From Clostridium sp. AM33-3 (GTDB taxonomy: Bacteria > Bacillota > Clostridia > Lachnospirales > Lachnospiraceae): a DNA stretch of 62,956 nucleotides. Location: NCBI RefSeq assembly GCF_003480315.1, contig NZ_QUIV01000005.1:102653-165608 (forward strand), in the 5' to 3' direction. A model generated the notes under the pieces. It did not search any database. It saw only the letters and a list, made by a program, of their open reading frames with translations, and was not told the DNA's origin. Made by a program: the position numbers and the translations under genes. This document shows, in pieces, positions 17,126-25,389 of the stretch (position 1 is the stretch's first letter; every line of letters starts with the position of its first letter).

Positions 17126-19177
17126 TTACTTTTTCGAGTAGTTCTGCCCAGCTGTCTCAAAATATTCCCGGAGCTGATACTGGTTGTTCAGGCGCAAAAC
17201 CCCGTAGGTTCTTCCAGCTACGAAATGTTCCAGTTTTTCCATATACTCGTCCGGAGTGATGGAGCCCTCTGCCACATAGGTAAGCCCCTTCTCCCAGCTT
17301 GCCGTCAGTTCCGGATTCAGAAGCTGGCGGATGGATGCGCCGACCACATCAAACACCAGCTCTCCTAAAAGCGTTGGCGTGATGATCTGGGTCTTGCCAT
17401 TTAACGCCAGGTATTTGATATTGACCAGCTTTTTGAGGATTTCCGCGCGGGTCGCGCTGGTGCCGATGCCGCTTCCCTTGATCTGGGCGCGAAGTTCCTC
17501 GTCCTCAATAAGCTGTCCTGCGTTCTCCATTGCCAGGATCATGGAACCGGAAGAATAACGTTTTGGAGGGGATGTTTCCCCTTCCTTGATGGCAAAGCCA
17601 TCCACCGGAAGCTGCATGCCCTTTTTCAGGGAAGCCAGCATAGCAATGAATGCCGGATTTTCCATATCCTTTTTGTTGATTTCGGACTCGTCCTTGTCAT
17701 CTGTCTCCCCGTCTGCCACCTGACCGCCGGATGCTGCGGTATCATCCGCTTTCTTCCGCTTCGGCACCTCGGCCACCTTTAAATAGCCCTGCTCTGTAAG
17801 CACACGGAAGCTGGTAAAGAAATGCTCCTGGCCACAGGTCAGCTCCAGCGCATACTTCTGATAAATCGCCGCAGGATAAAAAATGCTTAAAAATCTTCTG
17901 GCAATCACCTCGTAGATTTTCATGCACAATGGTGAAAGACTGCGCATGGCACCAAATCCCTGCCCCGTCGGTACAATCGCATAGTGGTCCGTGATCTGTT
18001 TGTCATTGACATATCGGGTCTTCATAATCCCCTGATAAGACCCCTGGTCCAGGATTTCCTGGGCAAAGCCTTTCATTGGCTCAAAATTTTTCAAACCTCC
18101 GATATTCTTTGTTATTTCTTTGGCTACAGCTGTTGAAAGTACGCGGGCATCAGTACGCGGATAGGTTACCAGCTTTTTCTCATACAGTTCCTGCACGACC
18201 TTCAGGGTTTCATCCGGGCTGATCTTGAACATTTTTGAGCAGTCATTCTGAAGCTCTGCCAGATTATAAAGCAGAGGCGGGTTCTTGGTTTCCTTCTTTC
18301 GTTCCACCTTGCTTAAGGTTCCCGACAGCGGATCTGTCTCTCTAAGCTGGGCAATCAGCGCTTCCGCATCCTCACGCTTTTTAAAGCCATTCTCTTTATA
18401 TAGCTTCGGAGACCGGAAATAGCGGGAGCCCTCCACACTTCTCCACTCCGCGTCAAACTTCATATCCTGGGATAAAAAGGTACCGATCACCCGGTAAAAC
18501 GGGGTCTTCACAAACTCCCGGATTTCCCGCTCCCGGCGCACCACCATGCCTAACACACAGGTCATGACACGCCCTACAGAAAGCACCGTACGGTCTGTCT
18601 TTAAAAAGGCTGAGATCGTGGGACCGTATTTTAAAGTCAGCAGACGGGAAAAATTAATTCCCATCAGATAATCTTCTTTCGCTCTCAGATAAGCAGAGGC
18701 TGCCAGATTGTCATACGCACTCCAGTCCTTCGCTTCCCGGATTCCGCGTAGGATTTCTTCCTCCGTCTGGGAATCGATCCAGACACGCTTTCTGATCTTG
18801 CCCTTTACCCCGGCCATCTGGTCCACCAGACGGTAGATGTACTCTCCCTCACGTCCAGAGTCGGTGCAGATATAGATGGTATCGATATCCGGACGGTTCA
18901 GCAGGCGGCTGACAATGGCGAACTGCTTCGAGACGCCGTCGATCACCTGATATTTAAACTCCTTCGGCAGAAACGGCAGTGTCTGCAGGCTCCAGCGCCG
19001 CAAAGCCTGGTCATATGCCTCCGGATAGCTCATGGTCACCAGATGTCCTACACACCAGGTCACGACCGCGGTACCGGACTCAATATAACCGTCTGACCGC
19101 CTCGCGGAAATCCTGAGTGCGTCCGCAAACTGCTGTGCCACACTTGGCTTCTCCGCTATGTATAATGATTTTCCCAT
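17126..19177 (-). CDS. topB: Type IA DNA topoisomerase (topoisomerase III)
   Basis: 683 aa. The N-terminal Toprim domain has YIAEKPSVA and CTDSGREGEYIY; the DxD of classic enzymes appears here as DSG, common in clostridial TopB. The active-site tyrosine is in LVTYPRTDAR near residue 343. A charged linker occurs near residue 500 (DGETDDKDESEINKKD), and the end carries no zinc fingers, as in type III enzymes. It relaxes or decatenates DNA through single-strand passage. It lies 25 bases upstream of the hexapeptide gene's spacer and directly downstream of the amidase gene. Confidence 0.92.
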   Translation of the reverse strand: MGKSLYIAEKPSVAQQFADALRISARRSDGYIESGTAVVTWCVGHLVTMSYPEAYDQALRRWSLQTLPFLPKEFKYQVIDGVSKQFAIVSRLLNRPDIDTIYICTDSGREGEYIYRLVDQMAGVKGKIRKRVWIDSQTEEEILRGIREAKDWSAYDNLAASAYLRAKEDYLMGINFSRLLTLKYGPTISAFLKTDRTVLSVGRVMTCVLGMVVRREREIREFVKTPFYRVIGTFLSQDMKFDAEWRSVEGSRYFRSPKLYKENGFKKREDAEALIAQLRETDPLSGTLSKVERKKETKNPPLLYNLAELQNDCSKMFKISPDETLKVVQELYEKKLVTYPRTDARVLSTAVAKEITKNIGGLKNFEPMKGFAQEILDQGSYQGIMKTRYVNDKQITDHYAIVPTGQGFGAMRSLSPLCMKIYEVIARRFLSIFYPAAIYQKYALELTCGQEHFFTSFRVLTEQGYLKVAEVPKRKKADDTAASGGQVADGETDDKDESEINKKDMENPAFIAMLASLKKGMQLPVDGFAIKEGETSPPKRYSSGSMILAMENAGQLIEDEELRAQIKGSGIGTSATRAEILKKLVNIKYLALNGKTQIITPTLLGELVFDVVGASIRQLLNPELTASWEKGLTYVAEGSITPDEYMEKLEHFVAGRTYGVLRLNNQYQLREYFETAGQNYSKK

Positions 19178-19202
19178 AAAATCAGGATTCCTTTCTGCTG
19201 TT

Positions 19203-19874
19203 TCATTGTTGTATGCCGGCCGCCAGCTTCTTTTTCAATGTCCGCCAGGCATCTTGGTGTTCTACATAATATTTCGGGCAGTTCTTTCCGCTCACATCGT
19301 AATGGCGGATGATATGCTTTTCATTTAAAGAGAGTTCCCTGCAGAGCCACCCGGTCAGCCTGATCAGTGATTTGATCGTAGCATCCGTAAAGCGTCCGTC
19401 CGAATCCGGGTGACAGCACTCGATCGATACTGTATCGTCATTGAGCGGATAATTGCCGTAAGCCACTTCATCTAATGGGATACACTGCAAAATCGTCCCG
19501 TCAGAACCAATGATATAATGACTGCTGGCCGACACCGTCTTTGATCCGCTCTGATCCTTCAGGCCCTCAAAATAGTTCCGGTTCTGTTTCGCGCTTGTGC
19601 CCGGGTTAGCCACATAATGAATGACAATATCCCGCACATGTTCCCGCTTTGTTCCCGGCCTTGAATAAGGATTCACAGTAAGGAAATCCTGAGTATACCA
19701 GTCCGGCGCCTGAATCTGTGAAAGATGCTGCTCCGTCTCCCGGTTATGACTCCGGTAAAGCAGCAGACCGGACACCAGCAAAATGGCCGCAAGCAAAGCC
19801 GCATCCACAGCAAGAAGAATATGCATTCGCATGTTTCTCCTTCTGTTTCTTTCATTTTCCGTATCCCGTTCCAT
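19203..19874 (-). CDS. N-acetylmuramoyl-L-alanine amidase (Amidase_2), membrane-anchored
   Basis: 223 aa. One transmembrane helix at residues about 18-40 (ILLAVDAALLAAILLVSGLL) anchors an extracytoplasmic Amidase_2 domain. Zinc ligands fit IVIHYV near residue 86, and RHYDVSGKNCP near 190; EVAYGNYPLNDDTVSIECCH is the family's central motif. It cleaves the lactyl-amide bond between MurNAc and the stem peptide. Because it follows the topB start by 25 bases it may be cotranscribed with topB. AAAGGAG precedes the ATG. Confidence 0.88.
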   Translation of the reverse strand: MERDTENERNRRRNMRMHILLAVDAALLAAILLVSGLLLYRSHNRETEQHLSQIQAPDWYTQDFLTVNPYSRPGTKREHVRDIVIHYVANPGTSAKQNRNYFEGLKDQSGSKTVSASSHYIIGSDGTILQCIPLDEVAYGNYPLNDDTVSIECCHPDSDGRFTDATIKSLIRLTGWLCRELSLNEKHIIRHYDVSGKNCPKYYVEHQDAWRTLKKKLAAGIQQ

Positions 19875-19980
19875 GCCGCATCCGCTCCTTTGTATGCAAA
19901 CCTTGCTTCAGTATACCACAATTTCAGACCCGCGAGAACCATTTTCTTGCCAGACTCCCGCTTTCTGTCCCCTAAAATGA

Positions 19981-20046
19981 ATTACAGGCGCACGCCCCCG
20001 CGCCGCCTGTATGTAATATGGAACTGCTCCGTGCCTTCACAGTTAC
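19981..20046. repeat. Hairpin plus short copy of repeat C after xerD
   Basis: ATTACAGGCG (19981-19990) pairs imperfectly with CGCCTGTATGTAAT. It is followed by GGAACTGCTCCGTGCCTTCACAGTTAC (20020-20046, shown in two parts: GGAACTGCTCCGTG and CCTTCACAGTTAC), which is the same short element found at 42586-42614. It may serve as the xerD terminator, though it lacks a T-tract. Confidence 0.5.
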
Positions 20047-20058
20047 ATGATCTGGCTT

Positions 20059-20910
20059 TTAGTGCTGTTTCTGGATATACCCCTGATAAGCCAATGTGGT
20101 AGCCAGATCTGCATGTCCCAGCATGGTCTGCACAGCCTGAATATCCGCTCCGCTGCTGATGAGATGGGCGGCAAAGGAATGGCGCAGGGTGTGGGGAGTG
20201 ATATCTGCCTGGATCCCGGCCTTGTCCCCGTAATACTTCACGATCTTCCAGAAGCCCTGACGGGACATCTGTTTTCCGCTGCAGTTGGTAAACAGCCAGG
20301 AAGAGTCATTTCCTTTTAAAAGGTCCGGTCTTGCCTTATCCAGATAAGCCCGCAGATACTGGTTCACCTTTTTATCAAATGGGATCACCCGCTCCTTTTC
20401 CCCGTCCCTGCAGGTGAGAAACCCAACTGCCAGATTCACATCCTGAAGTTCCAGTCCGATCAGCTCGGAAACCCGGATCCCGGTTGCATAAAGAAGCTCC
20501 AGCATTGCCTTGTCACGTACCTCTTTTGCACCTTCGCCCTCCGGCTGCTCCAGAAAACGGTTCACTTCCTCCACACTGAGGATCACCGGAATCTTTTTCT
20601 CGATCTTCGGTGTTTTTAAAAGCTCTGCCGGATCCCGACGGATGTTTCCCTCCATCAGCTCATAATGAAAGAACGCTTTCGTAGATGCCAGGATGCGGGA
20701 AATGGTCGTGGTGGCCTTTCCCTTCCGTTCCAGATAGGAAATATAAGAATTCAGACAGGTTCTGGTCACCTTGGCCGGTTCTTTAATTCCCTGGCGTTCC
20801 AGATACTCCTTAAGCTGCCTTAAGTCTCTCTGGTAGGATACCACTGTATTTCGGGATGACTGTTTCACATCCTCAAGATAATGAATGAAAGATTCTATTT
20901 CTGTCGTCAT
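20059..20910 (-). CDS. xerD: Tyrosine recombinase XerD (site-specific chromosome dimer resolution)
   Basis: 283 aa. There is an N-terminal SAM-like DNA-binding domain (residues 1-95) and a catalytic domain with Arg in ATGIRVSELIGL, HTLRHSFAAHL, GHADLATT and Tyr in LAY near residue 274. XerD acts with XerC at dif during chromosome segregation. The start at 20910 (MTTEIESF) has TTGGAG upstream; a longer frame to 20970 has none. Unusual: the protein ends only nine residues after the presumed catalytic tyrosine (QGYIQKQH follows), while most XerD proteins run about 15-20 residues further. The spoIIM-xerD-nudF arrangement matches other Firmicutes. Confidence 0.88.
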   Translation of the reverse strand: MTTEIESFIHYLEDVKQSSRNTVVSYQRDLRQLKEYLERQGIKEPAKVTRTCLNSYISYLERKGKATTTISRILASTKAFFHYELMEGNIRRDPAELLKTPKIEKKIPVILSVEEVNRFLEQPEGEGAKEVRDKAMLELLYATGIRVSELIGLELQDVNLAVGFLTCRDGEKERVIPFDKKVNQYLRAYLDKARPDLLKGNDSSWLFTNCSGKQMSRQGFWKIVKYYGDKAGIQADITPHTLRHSFAAHLISSGADIQAVQTMLGHADLATTLAYQGYIQKQH

Positions 20911-21029
20911 ATTCTTAAACTCCAACTTTCCCCAAGCGATATTTCCCACCGTTTCCGCAGGGATGGGCAAGAGCCGCTTTGCTGCCCCAAAATCCCATAA
21001 AACCTGTCTGTTTCGGTAATGTGAATACC

Positions 21030-21058
21030 ATTATATCCGCATTTTCTCATAAAATCAA
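21030..21058 (-). promoter_or_regulatory. SigA-type promoter TTGATT-17-TATAAT for xerD
   Basis: Reading leftward, TTGATT (21058-21053) is followed after 17 bases by TATAAT (21035-21030). It gives a leader of about 110 bases before the xerD start. Confidence 0.65.
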
Positions 21059-21108
21059 ACACATATTTCCCACTTTTTTATCCGTTTCAGCATGATTTAC
21101 ATAAAAAT

Positions 21109-21152
21109 ACAACATGTTGGAAAAGCAGTTCTTTCTATCTCAACATGTTGTA
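21109..21152 (-). terminator. Twin 10-bp palindromes CAACATGTTG; AT-rich terminator or paired operator
   Basis: Two perfect copies of the self-complementary CAACATGTTG (21110-21119 and 21141-21150) are spaced 31 bp apart. As RNA from spoIIM they could pair (TACAACATGTTG with CAACATGTTGTA) and are followed leftward by ATTTTTAT, which fits a terminator 20 bases past the spoIIM stop. The exact symmetry and a three-turn spacing also fit a dimeric regulator site. Confidence 0.5.
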
Positions 21153-21171
21153 AATTTTGTTTTGTATTTTT

Positions 21172-21696
21172 TTAAAACAATTTCAAGATCAACGGACTGA
21201 CGTAAAGCTCCATCCAGATCCCGGCTGCCAGCAGGATGATCGTGATACAAAACAGACGTTCTTTCTGCACAGGGCGGTCCGATCGTCCACAGATCAGCAG
21301 CAGAAAGAAACCGGGCAGATAGGCCAGATCCTGCGGAAAACCGGAAGCCAGAAATAGAAAGCCTCCAGAAACGCCGCGGCTCCATACCAGCAGACTTAAG
21401 AGCATTCCTCCGCAAACCCCCGCAGCAAGTCCGAGAAACAGGCTTGCTGATCTCCGAAGCCTGCTGCGCATCATGACATAGACGACTGCTGCCTGCAAAA
21501 TCCGAACTGCCAGAAGCCAGATCCTCCTGGTACGGTCCAGCTCAGATCCTTTCGACCAGCAGCCGGCTATTCCCTGATAAAGCACTTCATAATTTACAAT
21601 ATTCCGGTAAAACAGAGCATTACACAAAAGTACCGCGATCAGCCATCCTCCCAGAACTGCTGCTGCCAGGACAGATAACGAACGTTCCATTCTCAT
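21172..21696 (-). CDS. spoIIM: SpoIIM-like integral membrane protein (stage II sporulation protein M)
   Basis: 174 aa, very hydrophobic, with about five helices (residues 8-28, 60-77, 84-105, 115-136, 150-170). The C-terminus AAGIWMELYVSPLILKLF resembles the IE-x-YVSP end of SpoIIM/DUF95 proteins. Position supports this: SpoIIM is commonly adjacent to xerD and nudF in Firmicutes. SpoIIM is part of the SpoIIDMP complex that thins septal peptidoglycan during engulfment. It is a little shorter than the Bacillus protein (about 210 aa). The ATG follows GGAG by seven bases. Confidence 0.65.
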   Translation of the reverse strand: MRMERSLSVLAAAVLGGWLIAVLLCNALFYRNIVNYEVLYQGIAGCWSKGSELDRTRRIWLLAVRILQAAVVYVMMRSRLRRSASLFLGLAAGVCGGMLLSLLVWSRGVSGGFLFLASGFPQDLAYLPGFFLLLICGRSDRPVQKERLFCITIILLAAGIWMELYVSPLILKLF

Positions 21697-21768
21697 AAAC
21701 AGGCTCCACCGTTTTTTCTATCCTATGCAGACAGACAGTCCCCCTATTCTGCTTTTCCATGTATCGTT

Positions 21769-22359
21769 TTACTTTCCGTATTTTGCGGCGTAAGCCATAA
21801 TGCCTGCAACAGTCTTGGCATCTGTCATTTTTCCGGTATAGATCAGCTTCTGAAGGTCTTCGATGCTCCAGCGTTCTACATGGATGACCTCATCCTCGTC
21901 CAGATGCTGATGAGACGGGATCAGATTTCTGGCAACAAACACATCAATGGCTTCATCACAGAACGCAACCGTAGTATTCAGGCTCATCAGATATTCCAGC
22001 TTTTCACAGCGGTATCCGGTTTCCTCCTCCAGTTCCCGGTAAGCACACTCGATCTTCGGTTCATCCGGCGCATCCAGCTTGCCTGCCGGAATCTCCAGCG
22101 TTTCCCGGTCCAGGGCATTGCGGTACTGGCGCACCATAAGAAGCTTTCCGTCATCCGCTACTGCCACCACTGCAGCCGCTCCGTCATGATGGATATAATC
22201 CCAGTGAGCCTCGTGACCATTGGCGATGACAGTGTCCTCATAGATTTTTAAAATATTTCCTGTATATTTCAGCTGACGGTCCTTGCGGATGACCGGTTCG
22301 ATCTTTGCTCCATTCTCCATCTGCCCTGCATTCTGATTCTGTGTTTCTTCCATGCTCAT
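21769..22359 (-). CDS. nudF: NUDIX hydrolase, ADP-ribose pyrophosphatase type
   Basis: 196 aa. The Nudix box runs from AGKLDAPDEP to the core YRELEEETGYR near residue 110, with one extra residue between the first Gly and Glu compared with the canonical GX5E. Upstream are RKDRQLKYTGNILKIYEDTV and VVAVADDGKLLMVRQYRNAL, typical of ADP-ribose pyrophosphatases. The enzyme splits ADP-ribose into AMP and ribose 5-phosphate. The xerD-spoIIM-nudF grouping is conserved in Firmicutes. GGAGG precedes the ATG with eight-base spacing. Confidence 0.87.
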   Translation of the reverse strand: MSMEETQNQNAGQMENGAKIEPVIRKDRQLKYTGNILKIYEDTVIANGHEAHWDYIHHDGAAAVVAVADDGKLLMVRQYRNALDRETLEIPAGKLDAPDEPKIECAYRELEEETGYRCEKLEYLMSLNTTVAFCDEAIDVFVARNLIPSHQHLDEDEVIHVERWSIEDLQKLIYTGKMTDAKTVAGIMAYAAKYGK

Positions 22360-22385
22360 GATGAATTCCTCCGTTTTCTGATTTA

Positions 22386-23183
22386 TTACTGGATTCCTTT
22401 ACATTTTGCGTAGCAGGCATCGGTTGCCTTGAACACGGCGTTGCGCATGCCATACTCTTCCAGCGCTGCCACACCGGCTATGGTCGTTCCGCCCGGGGAG
22501 CAGACCTTATCCTTTAACAGGCCCGGATGTTCCCCGGTCTCCAGTACCATCTTCGCACTGCCAAGAACTGCCTGAGCCACCAGCTTGTATGCATCTGCGC
22601 GCGGGATTCCATATTTTACGGCACTATCGGCCAGTGCCTCAATGAACATATACACATAGGCCGGAGAACTTCCGCTGGCACATACCACCACATCCATCAG
22701 CTTTTCTTCTACTACAGTCATTCGTCCAAAGGAAGTAAAAAGCGTTTCGATCATCTGCTTCTCTTTGTCAGAAAACAGTGCCTTGTCATAGCAGACACCA
22801 GTCATGCCCTCTCCCACCAGAGCAGGTGTATTCGGCATAGCACGGACAATGCGGCACTTTTTCCCAAATCGTTTCTGAAGGTCCGCAATGGTAATACCCG
22901 GTGCAATAGAGATAATGATCTGTTCCTCTGTCACTGCATCCCGGATTTCTCCAATGACCGTATCAAACTGCTGCGGCTTTACTGCCAGCACCAGACAGGC
23001 GCTTTCCTTCGCGCAGGTTCTATTATCTGCAGCATAAGAAACTCCTGTTTCTGCTGCCACCTGTTCCATATGCTCTTTGTTTCTTGCTGAAAAGATGATC
23101 TGGTCCGGCACTTTGGACTTTAAAAGACCCTTTAAGATCGCATAGCCCATATTACCCATACCAATGAATCCAAACTGCTTCAT
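22386..23183 (-). CDS. proC: Pyrroline-5-carboxylate reductase
   Basis: 265 aa, the family size. The NADPH-binding start is FGFIGMGNMGYAILKGLL; LAVKPQQFD and ISIAPGITI follow, and the C-terminal signature VCSPGGTTIAGVAALEE is intact. It makes proline from pyrroline-5-carboxylate. The ATG at 23183 follows GGAGGATACGGAC; a longer frame to 23273 begins inside repeat A and is rejected. It is 26 bases upstream of nudF, so nudF is probably in the same transcript. Confidence 0.95.
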   Translation of the reverse strand: MKQFGFIGMGNMGYAILKGLLKSKVPDQIIFSARNKEHMEQVAAETGVSYAADNRTCAKESACLVLAVKPQQFDTVIGEIRDAVTEEQIIISIAPGITIADLQKRFGKKCRIVRAMPNTPALVGEGMTGVCYDKALFSDKEKQMIETLFTSFGRMTVVEEKLMDVVVCASGSSPAYVYMFIEALADSAVKYGIPRADAYKLVAQAVLGSAKMVLETGEHPGLLKDKVCSPGGTTIAGVAALEEYGMRNAVFKATDACYAKCKGIQ

Positions 23184-23210
23184 GTCCGTATCCTCCTGTC
23201 TGCCTGTTAA

Positions 23211-23379
23211 TGCGCTTGTTCCCGTGACTTCGTCACTTGATTTCCTCGCCGTTCGCCGTAACCGTGCAAGCACGTTTCCGGCTCTCTTGCGCTCGTTCCC
23301 GTGACTTCGTCACTTGATTTCCTCGCCGTTCGCCGTAACCGTGCAAGCACGCTTCCGGCTCTCTTGCGCTCGTCACATT
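23211..23379. repeat. Interspersed repeat A, two tandem 77-bp units
   Basis: Units begin with GTGACTTCGTCAC at 23224 and 23301, exactly 77 bp apart, and differ at very few positions (CACGTTTCC versus CACGCTTCC). The right end, GCTCGTCACATTATA, is the same as in the copy at 9635-9718. Each unit contains two short hairpins (GTGAC-TTC-GTCAC and GTGCAAGCAC). The array sits between the DEAD-box helicase terminator and proC. Confidence 0.88.
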
Positions 23380-23388
23380 ATATCATAA

Positions 23389-23415
23389 AAGGCGCGTACT
23401 TTCCATACGCGCCTT
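23389..23415 (-). terminator. Intrinsic terminator after the DEAD-box helicase gene
   Basis: AAGGCGCGTA (23389-23398) pairs with TACGCGCCTT (23406-23415) around a seven-base loop. The leftward transcript continues with a short TTTTAT. Confidence 0.8.
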
Positions 23416-23448
23416 CGTGTTTCATTTTATATTCTGTTTTTCCCGTAA

Positions 23449-25140
23449 TTAACGGCCGTTTGCAGGTTCCATATGAATGGATTTTCCCTTAATGCGGGCA
23501 TTCTTCATGCATTCCAGTACCTCCTCCGCGCAGTCCTGCGGAACTTCTACAAAGGTGTATTTGTCATACATGTCAATGCTTCCCACCAGACGGCCGGAAA
23601 TGCCGGACTCCCCTGCAATGGCACCCAGGATATCACCCGGTTTTACCTTCTGGTCTTTTCCGATGTTGATGAACAGGCGTGCCATATCTGCGTCATCCTG
23701 ATTTTTTCTGGCGCTGCGGCCGCCTCGCCCGTCTCTGCCCTTGCCGTCTCTTCTGCCGCGGCCGTTTCCACGGTCACTGCGGTCACGTCTGGAATCCAGA
23801 TCATCTAAAGATCTTGCCGGACGGTTATCGAAGATGATATCTTCATTTTCCTCACCCATATTCATGCGAAGCAGTGCAGCTGCCAGCTCAAGGGAGGTGT
23901 AGTCCTCCTCCAACAGCTTCTTCTCAATGATGTGGGAAATACGGTTCAGATCCATATCTGCCAGAACTTCCTTCGCCTGATCCAGGATTTTTTCTGCCTT
24001 GATCTCGGTAATGTCATCCAGGGACGGAATTGCCTGCGGAATGATCTTGGTCTTACAGTAACGCTGGATGTCACGCAGCTTGTACACCTCGCGGCCGACA
24101 ACGAAGTTGAATGCGATACCCTCGCGGCCTGCACGTCCGGTACGTCCGATACGATGTACATAATACTCATCATCCTGCGGGATATCGTAGTTAAATACTG
24201 CCTCTACATCATCTACGTCAATACCACGCGCAGCCACATCGGTTGCTACCAGGATCTCGGTTCGTCCGTTACGGAAGCTGTTCATAACGCGATCACGCTG
24301 CACCTGCTTTAAGTCACCATGCAGTCCCTCTGCAAAATAACCGCGGCCCTGAAGCTCCGTTACCAGCTCATCGACCTGCCTCTTGGTGTTGCAGAATGCG
24401 ACGGAAAGCTTCGGCGCGTACATATCGAGCAGCCGGCACATAACCTCTACCTTGGTCTTCGGCTTTACTTCATAATAATACTGGGTTACCTTCGGCACGG
24501 TCAGCTCTTTCTTTACGACCTTGACGATCTGCGGATCCTTCTGGAAGTTCTCCGCGATCTTCTGGATGGCTGCCGGCATGGTTGCAGAGAACATTACCGT
24601 CTGGCGCTCCTCAGGAAGCTGGCTTAAGATGGTCTCCATGTCCTCTAAGAAGCCCATGTTCAGCATCTCATCTGCCTCATCCAGCACAACGGTATGTACC
24701 TGATCAAATTTTACAGTCTTACGGCGCATATGGTCCATAACACGGCCCGGGGTACCGATGATGATCTGGGTACCGTCCTTTAAACCGCGGATCTGGCGTA
24801 CAATGTCCTGTCCTCCGTAGATCGGCAGGATTTTAATGCCATGCATATACTTTGCCAGGTTACGGATCTCGTCTGCTACCTGGATGGCCAGCTCACGGGT
24901 CGGACAAAGAGCAATGGCCTGCAGCTTTTTCTTCTTCGGATCGATCTTCTGAAGAAGCGGGATACCAAAGGCTGCTGTCTTACCGGTTCCGGTCTGGGCC
25001 TGACCGATGATATCGGAGCCCTCCAGTTCCACCGGAATGGCCTTCGCCTGGATCGGGGAAGCCTCCTCAAATCCCATATCGGTCACGGCACGCAGGATAC
25101 GGTCATCTAACTGTAACTCTTCAAATTTTACTGTTTCCAT
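23449..25140 (-). CDS. deaD: DEAD/DEAH box ATP-dependent RNA helicase (DeaD/CsdA/DbpA-like)
   Basis: 563 aa. Q motif FEEASPIQ, Walker A AQTGTGKTAA, DEAD box VLDEADEML, SAT, and helicase C motifs VATDVAARGIDV and HRIGRTGRAGREG are all present. A linker rich in Arg, Gly and Asp (residues about 445-480) is followed by a DbpA-type RNA-binding domain (RLFINIGKDQKVKPGDILGA). Such helicases remodel rRNA and mRNA structure, notably at low temperature. The gene has a consensus promoter and a structured leader of about 170 bases with a terminator-like hairpin at its 5' end, suggesting attenuation. Confidence 0.92.
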   Translation of the reverse strand: METVKFEELQLDDRILRAVTDMGFEEASPIQAKAIPVELEGSDIIGQAQTGTGKTAAFGIPLLQKIDPKKKKLQAIALCPTRELAIQVADEIRNLAKYMHGIKILPIYGGQDIVRQIRGLKDGTQIIIGTPGRVMDHMRRKTVKFDQVHTVVLDEADEMLNMGFLEDMETILSQLPEERQTVMFSATMPAAIQKIAENFQKDPQIVKVVKKELTVPKVTQYYYEVKPKTKVEVMCRLLDMYAPKLSVAFCNTKRQVDELVTELQGRGYFAEGLHGDLKQVQRDRVMNSFRNGRTEILVATDVAARGIDVDDVEAVFNYDIPQDDEYYVHRIGRTGRAGREGIAFNFVVGREVYKLRDIQRYCKTKIIPQAIPSLDDITEIKAEKILDQAKEVLADMDLNRISHIIEKKLLEEDYTSLELAAALLRMNMGEENEDIIFDNRPARSLDDLDSRRDRSDRGNGRGRRDGKGRDGRGGRSARKNQDDADMARLFINIGKDQKVKPGDILGAIAGESGISGRLVGSIDMYDKYTFVEVPQDCAEEVLECMKNARIKGKSIHMEPANGR

Positions 25141-25267
25141 TCATTTTCCTCATTCTATTTACAATCTGTTTTCGAGTTTTACGCAGGACCTGTTCCAGTG
25201 GGGGGGACCCTGCGGTACAGGTATGCAAACACCTGCCTCCGACAGATTTTTGCACACAATCGCATCA

Positions 25268-25302
25268 AAAAAGAAGATTCAGGATGGTATTCTGAATCTT
25301 CT
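25268..25302 (-). promoter_or_regulatory. Terminator-like hairpin in the DEAD-box helicase leader
   Basis: Read leftward, AAGAAGATTCAG, a nine-base loop and CTGAATCTTCTTTTTT form an intrinsic-terminator shape starting about ten bases after the predicted transcription start (promoter 25318-25346). Placed here it would stop the transcript before the gene unless the stem is melted. It could also end transcripts coming from the L,D-transpeptidase gene. The rest of the leader (25141-25267) has GC-rich pairing segments such as GCAGGT/ACCTGT. Confidence 0.6.
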
Positions 25303-25317
25303 TCAGCACAATTTTGT

Positions 25318-25346
25318 ATTCTAACATACGGATTTTGGAATGTCAA
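25318..25346 (-). promoter_or_regulatory. SigA-type promoter TTGACA-17-TAGAAT for the DEAD-box helicase gene
   Basis: Reading leftward, TTGACA (25346-25341) is followed after 17 bases by TAGAAT (25323-25318). It is 44 bases past the stop of the L,D-transpeptidase gene. Confidence 0.8.
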
Positions 25347-25389
25347 TTTTCTTTTCGAGTGCAATCCGTAATTCATGATAGAATCATGA

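Noticed and set aside
23184..23273. N-terminal extension of proC
   Set aside because: It starts in repeat A; the family start at MKQFGFIG has an excellent ribosome site.
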